32,264 bases of DNA from Gammaproteobacteria bacterium (GCA_020847075.1 JADLCS010000043.1:1-32264); one strand, 5' to 3'; shown: positions 8,913 through 18,090, counted from the first letter of the stretch. Numbers and translations are program-made. The notes: generated from the letters alone by a model not told the origin.

Positions 8913-11866
8913 GCCGCGCCCTCGTCGGTGTCATTTCCCCAGGACTGCTGGCGGCACAAGGTCATCGCGAAGCAGCGCGCGCAGGTATTCTCGTCGCCCC
9001 AGGCCGGCAGCCCGGCGCCGGCCTTCATCTGTTCCGTCAGTTCGATCAGACGCGCGGCATTGGCGCGGGTGAGCTCGGGCAGATCCCCGCCCTCCAGCAC
9101 GGCCTCGGCGCGCACCTTGTCGCGCTCCAGCCCCAGGTACTGCACCCGTTGCGGCGTCTCGCGCAGGAGCAGGGCGTAGAAGGGCAGTTGTACCGCCTCG
9201 CCGGACGCGACCTCATCCGGCCCCGGCACAGCGCCGGTCTTGTAGTCGGTGACGGTCGTGCCGTCCGCGCCGCGGTCGACGCGGTCGAGGCGCCCGCGCA
9301 GGACGAGCCCCGGATGCAGATCGTCGCGCGCGGTCCGCACCTCGACCGCTTCCACGCGGTGAGCGCGCGCGAAGTCGAGCTGCCAGTCCACGTAGCGCGG
9401 CACGATCTCGAGCCAGCGCTGCAACCAGGCGCGATGGACGATGTTGTCCTCCAGGTCGTCGGCGAAGGCGCGGCGCGACAGTTCCTCCAGATGCGCGATG
9501 GCGCGCGCGCGGTCGCCCGCTGGGTCCGCGCCCGCCTCGAAGGGCAGGATCCCGCGCCTGGCGTCGCCGCCGTGGAACCATTCGAGGATGCGGTGGATGC
9601 GTTCGCCGTAATCGGATTTCTCCAGCGCCTCGCGCACCTCTTCCGGCGCGCTCAGCCCGAGGCAATCGGCGGCGAAGAACTGATAGGGGCAGTCGATCAG
9701 CCGCTGGTAGCGCGTGGCGGAATACTCCCGCGGCAGCAGCCCGGCCGGCGCGCGCGCGCGCGGGGGCGGCGCCGGCCGCGCCCGCGGCGGGAAGGCCGCG
9801 GCGCCGATCTGCGCGCGCGGGTCGTGGACCAGCGCCGCCAGGCCGAGGTCGTCGAAGCCCGCGCCGTAGGCCAGCCGGTGGAAGGCGTCGAGCAGCGTCA
9901 GCCACGGGCTCGGCAGCGCGTCGGCGTCCGCCTCGCGGTGCAGCGTGAACAGGATCTCGGGCGCGCACTCCAGCGCGCAGCGGAAGTCGTGGAAGCGCCG
10001 GTTCAGGCGCGCCTGCGCCGCGGGGATGCCCAGCTCGCGCCGCACGCCGGCATTGAAGTAGGGGCTCGGGTTGTCGCCTCCCGGCAGGTGACGCGCATCG
10101 GCATTGGCAATGATCAGGGCGTCGAAGCGTTCCAGCCCGATCTGCGTCAGGGTCAGCAGGTGCACCGGCCCCCCGGCGTGCGGCGGGAGAAAGTTGGCGC
10201 GTTCGAGCGCGCGGCCGAGCCAGGTGCGGAACTCGAGCCAGTCGAGCCGCGGCGCCGGGGCGTGCAGCGCGGCGCGCATCTCGCCCAGTTTTTCCAGCAC
10301 GGCCTCGCCCGCCGCGTCGCGGGCGAGATTGTCGTGCAGGCCGAACTGCCGCAACGCGTGATCGAGGGCATCCAGCAGCCGGTCCGCGGGGTGGCGGCCG
10401 CGCGCCAGGGCGCACAGCGGCCGGGTCGCCTCCGCGACCAGATCGAGCAGGGAGTGCAGGGCGCGGCGTTCCTCGTCCGACCAGCCGAGTTCCTCGCGCA
10501 GACGCTCGTAGCGGTAATCGATGTGGTCGCGGTAGCGGTCCAGTCCGCGCGTGACGTTTTCGTGCAGCACGATGTCCTGTTCGAGGTGGTAGACGGACCT
10601 GAGCCGGGCCTCGCGCTCGTCGGGCGGGAACAGGAAGGGCGATTTGAGCAGGTCGAGCAGGGGCTGGTAATGAAATTCCTCTTCCACCGTCTCCAGCAGG
10701 CGCTCCAGCGCGGCGGCCGCGCTGGTCGTCGACAGCGCCCAGCCGACCCGGTCGGTCAGCCCGACCCCGGCGCGCTCGAGCAGGGCGCGCACGCGGCGCG
10801 CGAGGCGGCGATCCTCGATGACGAGGCCGATCTCGCCGCGCCCCTCCAGCAGCCAGCGCCGGATCTGGAGGTCGATCGCCCGCGCCTCGTCTTCGGCGCC
10901 GTCGGCCGCGAACAGATGGAAGCGGTCGCGGACCGGGCTGCCCGGGCAGGCGTGCCGGAACCGCGCGGCGCGGTCGGCGAGCTGCCCGGCGGCCGGCAGG
11001 GCGGCGAACACGGTGTCGATGAACCCCGGCGGGGCGGCGGGCGGCCGCGCCGGCGCCGGTTCGAGCCCGGCGAGCAATTCGCGCGTGACCGCGTCGGGAT
11101 GGTAGCCGTCGGCGCCGGGGCGGTCCGCGGCGTCGCCGCGCGCGTACAGGGTCGCCTGTCCGCGCGCGAGCAGCGGCTGCAGCCAGGCGCGCTCGGCGGG
11201 GAGGAGTTCCGTGAATCCGGCGAGGTGGAAGTGCAGCCCCGGCGGCGCCTCGTACCGCGCCAGTTTGTCGAGATAGGCGGCGTACGGGTCCTGGGCGCCG
11301 TCCCCGGCATGCTGGACGTGCCAGGCGCGCCACAGCGTGTCGACGAGCGCGGCCTCGCGCGACAGCGCGGCGATGCCCTGGCCCGCACCCATCCCGTAAC
11401 CGCGGCGCAGCGCGGCCTCGAGTTCCGCGCCTTCCGGCAGCCGGATCTGATGGCGCGTCAGTTCGTCGAACAGGAGGAGCAGACTTTCTGCCATCGCCCA
11501 GGCGCTGCCGGCGCCGAGCAGCCGCCGGTGCCGGCGCAGCACGTCGACGAGGATCAGTTCGCGGCGGAGCGCGTTGCGCAGCACGGGGCCGCGATCCGCC
11601 ACGGCGCGATCGATCCACTGCGGCAGCGTGGTGATGTGCGGGCCGAGCAGCGCCGGCCGCCGCGCGCGTTCGAGCAGCAGCCGGCGCAGGCGGGCGGCCG
11701 CGTGCGGCTCGGACAGCAGCACCACGGCCCGGCCGAGATCCGGAAGGTCGGCCTCATGCCGCGCGATGAGGCGCGTCGCGAGTTCGGCGAGCGGATCCCC
11801 CGCATAGGGGATCACGAGGATCGGGGGATGGCGCGGGTCGGGCGGTGCCGGCGGGGCGCTGTTCAA
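8909..11866 (-). CDS. addB: AddB-type nuclease subunit with predicted [4Fe-4S] cluster
   Basis: The 985-residue protein is the likely partner of the overlapping addA. Its C-terminal domain is a PD-(D/E)XK nuclease: GRLDRVD (D861), TDYKTG (D874-x-K876) and VQLPFYALLL (Q893). This is framed by the Fe-S cysteine pattern of AddB and Cas4-like nucleases, with C726 in LIDCPYQFFAADC and a C962-x2-C965-x5-C971 group at the end. The N-terminal two thirds resemble an inactivated helicase scaffold: LVIPYAGDPLAELATRL stands where a Walker A would be, with no GKT or GKS. Family knowledge says AddB has no motor role of its own but adds a second nuclease and recognition surface. It is preceded 28 bases upstream by fdxA on the same strand. 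The start follows the full-length frame (GNSAPP-like N-terminus is not conserved), so the first residues are uncertain. Confidence 0.87.
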   Translation of the reverse strand: MNSAPPAPPDPRHPPILVIPYAGDPLAELATRLIARHEADLPDLGRAVVLLSEPHAAARLRRLLLERARRPALLGPHITTLPQWIDRAVADRGPVLRNALRRELILVDVLRRHRRLLGAGSAWAMAESLLLLFDELTRHQIRLPEGAELEAALRRGYGMGAGQGIAALSREAALVDTLWRAWHVQHAGDGAQDPYAAYLDKLARYEAPPGLHFHLAGFTELLPAERAWLQPLLARGQATLYARGDAADRPGADGYHPDAVTRELLAGLEPAPARPPAAPPGFIDTVFAALPAAGQLADRAARFRHACPGSPVRDRFHLFAADGAEDEARAIDLQIRRWLLEGRGEIGLVIEDRRLARRVRALLERAGVGLTDRVGWALSTTSAAAALERLLETVEEEFHYQPLLDLLKSPFLFPPDEREARLRSVYHLEQDIVLHENVTRGLDRYRDHIDYRYERLREELGWSDEERRALHSLLDLVAEATRPLCALARGRHPADRLLDALDHALRQFGLHDNLARDAAGEAVLEKLGEMRAALHAPAPRLDWLEFRTWLGRALERANFLPPHAGGPVHLLTLTQIGLERFDALIIANADARHLPGGDNPSPYFNAGVRRELGIPAAQARLNRRFHDFRCALECAPEILFTLHREADADALPSPWLTLLDAFHRLAYGAGFDDLGLAALVHDPRAQIGAAAFPPRARPAPPPRARAPAGLLPREYSATRYQRLIDCPYQFFAADCLGLSAPEEVREALEKSDYGERIHRILEWFHGGDARRGILPFEAGADPAGDRARAIAHLEELSRRAFADDLEDNIVHRAWLQRWLEIVPRYVDWQLDFARAHRVEAVEVRTARDDLHPGLVLRGRLDRVDRGADGTTVTDYKTGAVPGPDEVASGEAVQLPFYALLLRETPQRVQYLGLERDKVRAEAVLEGGDLPELTRANAARLIELTEQMKAGAGLPAWGDENTCARCFAMTLCRQQSWGNDTDEGAA

Positions 11867-11894
11867 GGCATCGGGGCGCGCGGCTGGCCCGCGA

Positions 11895-12218
11895 TCAGCG
11901 CTCGAGGTATTGGGTCTTGTCGGTGACCTTGGCCCATTCGTCGGCGTCGGGCAGCGCGTCCTTCTTCTCGCTGATCACCGGCCAGATCTTGGCGAGCTCG
12001 GCGTTGAGCTGGATGAAGTGCTGCTGGTGATCGGGGACGTCGTCGTCGGAGCGGATGGCCTCGATCGGGCATTCGGGTTCGCACAGCGTGCAGTCGATGC
12101 ACTCATCCGGGTCGATCACCAGGAAATTGGGCCCCTCGTGGAAGCAGTCCACCGGGCAGACCTCGACGCAATCGGTGTATTTGCACTTGATGCACTCTTC
12201 GGTTACTACAAAGGTCAT
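11895..12218 (-). CDS. fdxA: Seven-iron ferredoxin FdxA ([3Fe-4S][4Fe-4S])
   Basis: This 107-residue protein is very close to Azotobacter vinelandii ferredoxin I as I remember it, from [25 protein letters not shown] to the C-terminal LER. By family knowledge C9, C17 and C50 bind the [3Fe-4S] cluster, and C21, C40, C43 and C46 bind the [4Fe-4S] cluster; C12 and C25 are the extra conserved cysteines. It is a soluble low-potential electron carrier, linked in relatives to redox and oxidative-stress responses. AGGAGAAC lies before the ATG. It sits directly downstream of mutS, as in Pseudomonas, and 28 bases upstream of addB, so addBA may be read from the same promoter. Confidence 0.96.
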   Translation of the reverse strand: MTFVVTEECIKCKYTDCVEVCPVDCFHEGPNFLVIDPDECIDCTLCEPECPIEAIRSDDDVPDHQQHFIQLNAELAKIWPVISEKKDALPDADEWAKVTDKTQYLER

Positions 12219-12246
12219 CCGTCGTTCTCCTCATGTCCAACCGGTA

Positions 12247-12276
12247 TATATCGTTCTGATTATGCGTTTATGTTAA
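12247..12276 (-). promoter_or_regulatory. Candidate sigma-70 promoter for fdxA (and possibly addBA)
   Basis: Reading the minus strand, TTAACA (12276-12271) is followed after 18 bases by GATATA (12252-12247). The predicted transcript would start about 20 bases upstream of the fdxA ATG and include its AGGAGAAC ribosome binding site. The segment is clearly more A/T-rich than its surroundings. Confidence 0.5.
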
Positions 12277-12309
12277 TCGCTGACCCTGGTTCGCGCCAGT
12301 GGGGCGGGC

Positions 12310-14907
12310 TCAGTCCCGCTCGGACAGGCGTTTCAGGCGGTACAGCAGCTCGAGCGCCTCGCGCGGGCTCAACCCGTCCGGATCGACGCCGCGCAGGGCG
12401 GCGAGGGTCGGGTGCTCGGGGGCGGGGAACAGGGTCAGTTGCGGGCGCGGGTCCGCCGCGCGTTCGCGCGCGCTCGCGCCGTCCTCGAGCAGGCGCAGGC
12501 GCCGCCGCGCCTCCTCGATGACCTGGCGCGGGATACCGGCCAGCGCGGCGACCTGCAGGCCATAGCTCTGGTTGGCCGGGCCGTCCTTTACCGCGTGGAG
12601 GAAGACGATCGAATCGCCGTGCTCGGCGGCGTCCAGGTGCACGTTCTCCACCCCGGGCACGGTCTCGGGCAGCGCGGTCAGCTCGAAGTAGTGGGTTGCG
12701 AACAGGGTGTAGGCGCGCACCGCGCGCGCGAGATGCTCGGCGCAGGCCCAGGCCAGCGAGAGGCCGTCGAAGGTGCTGGTGCCGCGCCCGATCTCGTCCA
12801 TCAGCACCAGGCTGTCGGCGGTGGCGTTGTGCAGGATGTTCGCCGTCTCGGTCATTTCCACCATGAAGGTCGAGCGCCCGCTGGCGAGCTCGTCCGCGGC
12901 GCCGATGCGGGTGAAGATGCGGTCCACCGGGCCGATCACGGCGCGCGTCGCGGGGACGAAGCTGCCGATGGCGGCGAGGATGACGATGAGCGCGGTCTGG
13001 CGCAGGTAGGTGGATTTGCCGCCCATGTTCGGCCCGGTGATGACGAGCATGCGGCGGTCGTCGGCGAGGCGCGTGTCGTTGGCGACGAAGGGCTGCTCCA
13101 GCACGGCCTCCACCACCGGGTGGCGGCCGCCCTCGATCCGCAGGCCGGGCGCCTCGACCAGTTCGGGCGGGTTCAGGTTGAGGTCCTCGGCGCGCCCGGC
13201 GAGATTGGCCAGCACGTCGAGCTCCGCGATCGCCTCGGCGCTGGTCTGCAGGGCTTTCAGGTGCGGCGCCAGCCGGTCGAACAATTCGTCGTACAGGTGT
13301 TTCTCCCGCGCCAGCGCGCGCTCGCGCGCGGACAGTACCTTGTCCTCGAACTGTTTCAGCTCCGGCGTGATGAAACGCTCGGCGCCCTTCAGGGTCTGAC
13401 GCCGGATGTAGTCGGCCGGGACCGCCTCGGCGCGTGCCCGGCTGATCTCGATGTAATAGCCGTGCACGCGGTTGTAGCTGACCTTGAGGTTGGGGATGCC
13501 GCTGCGCGCGCGTTCGCGCTGCTCCAGGTCGACGAGGTACTGGCCGGCGTTCTCGCTCAGCAGGCGCAGCTCGTCCAGTTCGGCGTCGTAGCCCGGGGCG
13601 ATCACGCCACCGTCGCGGATCAGGCCGGGCGGCGTCTCCACCAGGGCGCGGCAGAGCAGGTCGCGCAGCTCGGGATAGTCGCCCAGATCGTCGTCGAGCT
13701 GGCGCAGGCGCGGCGAGTCGACGCCGCGCACGGCGGCGCGCAGGGCGGGCAGTTCGCACAGGGCGTTGCGCAGCAGGGCGAGGTCGCGCGGACGCGCGGA
13801 ACGCAACGCGATGCGCGCCAGCGTGCGCTCGACGTCGCCGATGCCGCGCAGCCGTTCGTGCAAGGCCCTGAAGCCCTGCCCCTCGAGCAGGGCGCCGACG
13901 GCGTGATGGCGCAGCCGCAGGATCTTGCGGTCGCGCAGCGGCCGGTGGATCCAGCGTCGCAACAGGCGTCCGCCCATCGGATTGACGGTGCGGTCCATGA
14001 CCCAGGCCAGGGTATGTTCGCCCCCGCCGGCGATGTTGGTCTCGAGTTCGAGGTTGCGCCGGCTGTTGGCGTCGATCAGGATGGCGTCGTCACGGCGTTC
14101 GACCTGCAGGGAATGGATGTGCGGCAGGGCGGTGCGCTGGGTCTCGCGCGCGTATTCGAGCAGGCAGCCCGCGGCGGTGACTGCGGCGGGCACGTCGTCG
14201 GCGCCGAAGCCGCGCAGGTCGCGGGTGCCGAACTGGGCCGTGAGCAGGCGCACGGCATGTTCGTATTCGAAGTGCCAGGGCGGACGCGGGCGGACGCCGC
14301 GGCGCGCCTTGAAGACCTCCGCCGCGCGCCGTTCCTCGCTGACGAGCAGTTCCGCCGGACGCAGGCGTTCCAGTTCGTCGGCCAGCGCCCGCGCGCCCTC
14401 CAGTTGCTGCAGGGTCAGGCGTCCGCTGGTGAGGTCCAGCGCGGCGAGGCCGTAGACCGCCCCGTCCATGTGCACGGCGCCGAGGAGATTGTCGCGGCGC
14501 TCGTCGAGCAGCGCCTCGTCGGTCACGGTGCCCGGGGTGACGATGCGCACCACCTTGCGCTCGACCGGCCCCTTGCTCTGCGCCGGGTCGCCGATCTGCT
14601 CGCAGATCGCGGCCGACTCGCCCAGCGCGACCAGCCGCGCGAGATAGCTGTCGACCGAGTGATAGGGTACGCCGGCCATGGGGATCGGCGCGCCGTCGGA
14701 CTGGCCGCGCGCGGTCAGGGTGATGTCGAGCAGGGCGGCGGCGCGGCGGGCGTCGTCATAGAACAGCTCGTAGAAATCGCCCATGCGATACAACAGCAGT
14801 CTATCCGGGTGCTGCGCCTTGATGCGCAAATATTGCTGCATCATCGGCGTGTGGCCGGATCTCACCTGCGGGTCGTCGCGGCTCGGGCTGTCTGTCGTTT
14901 CGGCCAT
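12310..14907 (-). CDS. mutS: DNA mismatch repair protein MutS
   Basis: MutS recognises mismatches and small loops and recruits MutL. The 865-residue product has the mismatch-wedging GDFYELF motif (F45 and E47, equivalent to F36 and E38 of E. coli) followed by GEPIPMAG-like and [13 protein letters not shown] segments. The ATPase domain carries Walker [11 protein letters not shown] near residue 630, Walker [16 protein letters not shown] and the FATHYFELT switch. The C-terminal helix-turn-helix dimerisation region is present. Length is close to E. coli MutS (853). The ATG at 14907 was chosen because the next methionines are inside the conserved MMQQYLRIK helix. It is transcribed toward fdxA with a gap of 91 bases. 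Confidence 0.97.
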   Translation of the reverse strand: MAETTDSPSRDDPQVRSGHTPMMQQYLRIKAQHPDRLLLYRMGDFYELFYDDARRAAALLDITLTARGQSDGAPIPMAGVPYHSVDSYLARLVALGESAAICEQIGDPAQSKGPVERKVVRIVTPGTVTDEALLDERRDNLLGAVHMDGAVYGLAALDLTSGRLTLQQLEGARALADELERLRPAELLVSEERRAAEVFKARRGVRPRPPWHFEYEHAVRLLTAQFGTRDLRGFGADDVPAAVTAAGCLLEYARETQRTALPHIHSLQVERRDDAILIDANSRRNLELETNIAGGGEHTLAWVMDRTVNPMGGRLLRRWIHRPLRDRKILRLRHHAVGALLEGQGFRALHERLRGIGDVERTLARIALRSARPRDLALLRNALCELPALRAAVRGVDSPRLRQLDDDLGDYPELRDLLCRALVETPPGLIRDGGVIAPGYDAELDELRLLSENAGQYLVDLEQRERARSGIPNLKVSYNRVHGYYIEISRARAEAVPADYIRRQTLKGAERFITPELKQFEDKVLSARERALAREKHLYDELFDRLAPHLKALQTSAEAIAELDVLANLAGRAEDLNLNPPELVEAPGLRIEGGRHPVVEAVLEQPFVANDTRLADDRRMLVITGPNMGGKSTYLRQTALIVILAAIGSFVPATRAVIGPVDRIFTRIGAADELASGRSTFMVEMTETANILHNATADSLVLMDEIGRGTSTFDGLSLAWACAEHLARAVRAYTLFATHYFELTALPETVPGVENVHLDAAEHGDSIVFLHAVKDGPANQSYGLQVAALAGIPRQVIEEARRRLRLLEDGASARERAADPRPQLTLFPAPEHPTLAALRGVDPDGLSPREALELLYRLKRLSERD

Positions 14908-15146
14908 GGGGGCGGTGATCCGGGGCGTAGAGGGTAACTCGGCATGATACTGGAAAATGCGGCCCCTGCGGGTCGTTTCCCGCGTTCGGCATCGCGCGCC
15001 GGCGCGGAGGAACCGGCGGCCGGCCGGGGGTGGGCGTAGGTGTCGTGGCGCCCCTCGCGCAGGACGGTGGGAGGGCGCCTGCTTTCATCCCTGAGGCCGG
15101 TCCCTGTCCGCGGCGTCGGCGGGCCTCCGGCGCGCCGCGCCGGAGA

Positions 15147-15959
15147 TCACTCTATCGGTGTGTCGGGCGAGTTGCCCCAGTCGGACCACGAGCCGGGATA
15201 TCCCCTCAGGCGGGTATAGCCCAGCGATTTCAGCACGATATAGCTGTGCGCCGAACGCTGATGGGTCTGGCAGTGCAGGATGATCTCCTTGTCCGGCGTG
15301 ATCCCGGCCCCGGAGTAGAGGGTCTGCAGTTCTGCGGCCGGACGCAGGCGCAGGTCGCCGCCGCCGACGAGCGCGTTCGACCAGTCCACATTGATCGCGC
15401 CGGGGATGTGGCCGGCGCGCTGGGCGCGCTTGTCGGCTCCGCTGTACTCGCCCGCCGTGCGCACGTCGAGGACGGCAACGGAGGGATCGCCGAGATGCGA
15501 CCGGATGTATTCCCGGTCCGCCTGGTGTTCGGGGCGGAAGCCGACGGTGTACGCCCCCGGTTCCACGGCCGGCCCGGGCCCGGATTCCACCGGCAGTTGC
15601 GCGTTCAGCCAGGCCTGCAGGCCGCCGTTCAGCAGCGAGAAGCGCGCATGGCCGGCCACGTCCAGGGTCCACAGGAAACGGCTGGCCTTGAGGCCGTTCT
15701 CGCCGTCATAGGCGACCACGTGGGAGAGCGGGTTGATGCCGGCGCCGGACAGCAGGCGCCCGAAGTCCTCCGCGGGGGGCAGCAGGCCCATCACCGGGGA
15801 ACGGCTCGCGGTGACCCGGGCGAAATCGACGTTGACCGCGCCCGGGATGTGCTGGCGGGCATAGGCGGCGGCGCCGGACAGGTCGACGACGACGATGTCC
15901 TCGGCGTCGAGTTGCTGCGCCAGCTCGGCGGGTTGCAGGATCAGCGGGGTGGCGGTCAT
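15147..15959 (-). CDS. Two-domain rhodanese (thiosulfate/3-mercaptopyruvate sulfurtransferase), RhdA-like
   Basis: This is a cytoplasmic sulfurtransferase that carries sulfane sulfur on an active-site cysteine. The ATG at 15959 gives 270 residues, and GGAGA lies seven bases upstream of it; an ATG at 15974 is the alternative. With this start the nucleophile is C230, the same number as in A. vinelandii RhdA. The loop reads CQTHQRS against CQTHHRS in RhdA, as remembered. The N-terminal rhodanese domain (residues 1-125) is the usual inactive copy, with AYDGENG where the cysteine loop would be. The C-terminal domain has VLDVRTAGEYSG and RAGHIPGAINVDW. RhdA-type loops differ from the CxxGxx loop of SseA. 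The substrate is unproven, but the neighbouring cysE-isc genes make a link to sulfur supply plausible. Confidence 0.9.
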   Translation of the reverse strand: MTATPLILQPAELAQQLDAEDIVVVDLSGAAAYARQHIPGAVNVDFARVTASRSPVMGLLPPAEDFGRLLSGAGINPLSHVVAYDGENGLKASRFLWTLDVAGHARFSLLNGGLQAWLNAQLPVESGPGPAVEPGAYTVGFRPEHQADREYIRSHLGDPSVAVLDVRTAGEYSGADKRAQRAGHIPGAINVDWSNALVGGGDLRLRPAAELQTLYSGAGITPDKEIILHCQTHQRSAHSYIVLKSLGYTRLRGYPGSWSDWGNSPDTPIE

Positions 15960-16069
15960 CGGTGTCTCCGGCATGCAAGAATGGATGGGCGGATCCCGTG
16001 CGGGATCGCCAAGACATTACCTGAATGCATCGAGATTGCAAGCCGGCCGGCGGGGCGGCCGCGGGACTC

Positions 16070-16381
16070 TTACCCGTCTTTCCCGCGCGCGGCGGGGTGC
16101 ACGGTGACCGTGGCCGGGCGGGCGCGGGGCGTCGGTGGTTTTTCCCGCGCGGGCGGTACGACCTCGAGGATCTCCAGCGCCCGGATCGAAGAGCGCCGGC
16201 TCATCATGAGGGAGAACTCCTCCAGGCGGGCGAGGGTATCGCGCATCCCGGCCTCGCTGCAGCGCGCGGACGGAGTCTGGGCGGGATCGCCTATTGTGTC
16301 ATCGGTGTCGGTCATGCTGTCCCCGCCCACTCTATCGGGTACGGCAGGGGACTTCTTGAACCGCGTGGTGGCCGGCGTCAC
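16070..16381 (-). CDS. Small uncharacterised ORF coupled to suhB
   Basis: I do not recognise this product. The GTG at 16381 overlaps the suhB TGA in a GTGA arrangement and gives 103 residues. An internal ATG at 16315, preceded by GGGCGGGGA, gives 81 residues (MTDTDDTIGDPAQ...). The protein is soluble in appearance: an acidic N-terminus, a helical middle (EAGMRDTLARLEEFSLMMSRRSSIRALEILEVV) and a Pro/Arg-rich tail. No cysteine cluster, signal peptide or membrane span is seen. The overlap with suhB and the two plausible initiation sites are the only support for it being real; conservation would have to decide. Confidence 0.45.
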   Translation of the reverse strand: MTPATTRFKKSPAVPDRVGGDSMTDTDDTIGDPAQTPSARCSEAGMRDTLARLEEFSLMMSRRSSIRALEILEVVPPAREKPPTPRARPATVTVHPAARGKDG

Positions 16382-17169
16382 AGCTCCGGGGTCAGGCAGG
16401 GTCCGATCGCCTGCAGCATGGCCTGGAACACCTTGGGATTGCCGCCGACGATATTGCCGCTCGCGTGATACGTGTCACCGCCCCGGAAGTCGCTCACCAT
16501 GCCGCCGGCCTCCCGGATCAGCAGCGCCCCGGCCGCCATGTCCCAGGGGTTGAGCCCGATCTCCCAGAAACCGTCCAGCCGCGCCGCGGCGACATAGGCG
16601 AGGTCGAGCGCGGCGGATCCGGCGCGGCGTATCCCCGCGCTTTCCCGGTGCAGCACCTTGAACATCTCGAGATACGCGTCGAGATGCTGTTGCTGCTTGA
16701 ACGGGAATCCGGTCCCGAGCAACGTCCCCTCCAGCGTCTTCGCGCCGCTCACCCGGATGCGGCGGTCGTTGAGGAAGGCGCCGCTGCCGCGCGAGGCGGT
16801 GAACAGTTCCTCCCGCAGCGGATCGTAGACGCAGCCCTGCTCGACCTTGCCGCGGTGGCTGAGCGCGATCGAGACGGCGAACTGGGGAAAGCCGTGCAGA
16901 TAATTGGTGGTGCCGTCGAGCGGATCGATGATCCACTGGTAGTCGTTGCCGTTGCGCTGGCCGCTCTCCTCGGCCAGGATGCCGTGCTCCGGGTAGGCCT
17001 TGTGGATGACGCGGATGATCTCCTCTTCGGCCAGGCGGTCGACCTCGGAGACATAGTCGTTGCGGCTCTTGTTCGAAACCGTCAGGGTGCCGAGGCGGTC
17101 GAGATGGCGCAGCATGACGCCGCCCGCCCTGCGGGCCGCCATGACCGCGATGTTGAGTGCCGGATTCAT
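16378..17169 (-). CDS. suhB: Inositol-1-monophosphatase SuhB
   Basis: SuhB is a Mg-dependent inositol monophosphatase-family enzyme; in E. coli it also joins the rRNA transcription antitermination complex. The ATG at 17169 gives MNPALNIAVMAARRAG and a 263-residue protein of family length; the upstream extension of the frame is not needed. Metal-binding motifs are complete: ILAEESG, WIIDPLDGTTNYLHGFP and NPWDMAAGALLIREAGG. It is divergent from trmJ, the usual gammaproteobacterial arrangement, with a 137-base shared promoter region. Confidence 0.96.
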   Translation of the reverse strand: MNPALNIAVMAARRAGGVMLRHLDRLGTLTVSNKSRNDYVSEVDRLAEEEIIRVIHKAYPEHGILAEESGQRNGNDYQWIIDPLDGTTNYLHGFPQFAVSIALSHRGKVEQGCVYDPLREELFTASRGSGAFLNDRRIRVSGAKTLEGTLLGTGFPFKQQQHLDAYLEMFKVLHRESAGIRRAGSAALDLAYVAAARLDGFWEIGLNPWDMAAGALLIREAGGMVSDFRGGDTYHASGNIVGGNPKVFQAMLQAIGPCLTPEL

Positions 17170-17234
17170 TGGGAACGGGTTCTGGATGCGCGCTGTCGAT
17201 CGTCGTTGCGGCGGGGTATCCCCGCCAGGCGCAC

Positions 17235-17243
17235 AGCATACCA
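17235..17243 (-). promoter_or_regulatory. Candidate extended -10 promoter for suhB
   Basis: On the minus strand the sequence TGGTATGCT forms an extended -10 (TG-n-TATGCT). No good -35 is visible 17 bases upstream. A start near 17228 would leave a leader of about 60 bases before suhB. Confidence 0.35.
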
Positions 17244-17306
17244 GATACGGGGTGCCGGTTGTGACTACTTGCCTGTTCCGCGCGTGAAGCGGTAACGTTG
17301 TCACGC

Positions 17307-18041
17307 ATGTCCATCCCGTCCTCCAATGTGCGCATCGTTCTGGTGAACACCACGCATCCCGGCAACATCGGCGCCGTGGCGCGGGCGATGAAGAACATGG
17401 GGCTGCGGGAGCTGTACCTGGTCGACCCCAGGATCTATCCCAGCGCCGAGGCGACGGCGCGCGCCTCCGGCGCCGACGACGTGCTGGCGGGGGCGGTGGT
17501 GTGCGCGGACCTGAACCGGGCGATCGAGGATTGCCCGCTGGTGATCGGCGCCAGCGCCCGCCCGCGCGCGATCGACTGCCCGCGCCTGAGCCCGCGCGAA
17601 TGCGTCGCCATGATCGCGGAGCGCGCGTCGGAGGGACCGGCGGCGGTGGTGTTCGGGCGGGAACACTCCGGACTCAGCAACGCCGAACTGGACCGCTGTC
17701 ATTTCCAACTCGCCATCCCGGTGGATCCGGATTTCCCGTCGCTGAACCTCGCCGCGGCGGTCCAGGTGTTCGTCTACGAGCATTTTCTGGCGCGCGCCGG
17801 CGCGGGGCAGGCGCCTTCCGGCGAGGGCGGCGCGGCGGTGCCGGCGGCGGAGATGGAGCGCTTTTACAGTCACCTGGAGCAGACCCTGATCGAGCTCGGT
17901 TTCCTCGATCCGGCGCGACCGCGCCATCTGATGCGCCGGCTGCGCCGGCTGTACAATCGGGCCCGGCCCGACCAGAACGAAATGAACATCCTGCGCGGCA
18001 TCCTGACGGCGGTGCGCGCGCGCGGCGGCGGGCGCCGATAG
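17307..18041 (+). CDS. trmJ: tRNA (cytidine/uridine-2'-O-)-methyltransferase TrmJ
   Basis: TrmJ adds a 2'-O-methyl group at position 32 of tRNAs. The ATG at 17307 is the natural start (MSIPSSNVRIVLVNTTHPGNIGAVARAMKNMG); the TTG at 17298 is less likely. SPOUT features are present: N-terminal HPGNIGAVARAMKNMGL, central VVFGREHSGLSNAELDRCH and the knot motif IPVDPDFPSLNLAAAVQVFVYE. A C-terminal helical extension (RHLMRRLRRLYNRARPDQNEMNILRGIL) is typical of TrmJ. The product has 244 residues. The order suhB, trmJ, cysE, iscR is as in Pseudomonas. Confidence 0.95.
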   Translation: MSIPSSNVRIVLVNTTHPGNIGAVARAMKNMGLRELYLVDPRIYPSAEATARASGADDVLAGAVVCADLNRAIEDCPLVIGASARPRAIDCPRLSPRECVAMIAERASEGPAAVVFGREHSGLSNAELDRCHFQLAIPVDPDFPSLNLAAAVQVFVYEHFLARAGAGQAPSGEGGAAVPAAEMERFYSHLEQTLIELGFLDPARPRHLMRRLRRLYNRARPDQNEMNILRGILTAVRARGGGRR

Positions 18042-18064
18042 GCGCGGTTTCGCCTACACGTTAC

Positions 18065-18090
18065 ACTAAGGACTATTCAGGACTAAGGAC
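18065..18090 (+). repeat. Short direct repeat after trmJ
   Basis: ACTAAGGAC occurs at 18065-18073 and again at 18082-18090, separated by eight bases. It lies between the trmJ stop and the REP-like doublet and may mark the edge of that element. No function is evident. Confidence 0.5.

Noticed and set aside
9149-11926. Very long plus-strand open frame (over 900 codons) opposite addB, and similar ones opposite mutS and addA
   Set aside because: These are GC-bias shadows: low-complexity Arg/Gly/Gln-rich translations with no domain, lying in the complementary frame of clear, fully motif-bearing genes.
15125-15145. CTCCGGCGC / GCGCCGGAG hairpin right after the rhodanese stop (minus strand)
   Set aside because: Perfect 9-bp stem, but the following bases are GC-rich without a T-run, so terminator function is not supported.
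15992-16007. GATCCCG-tg-CGGGATC palindrome upstream of the rhodanese
   Set aside because: Short and isolated, with no promoter context; in such a GC-rich region it is expected by chance often enough.
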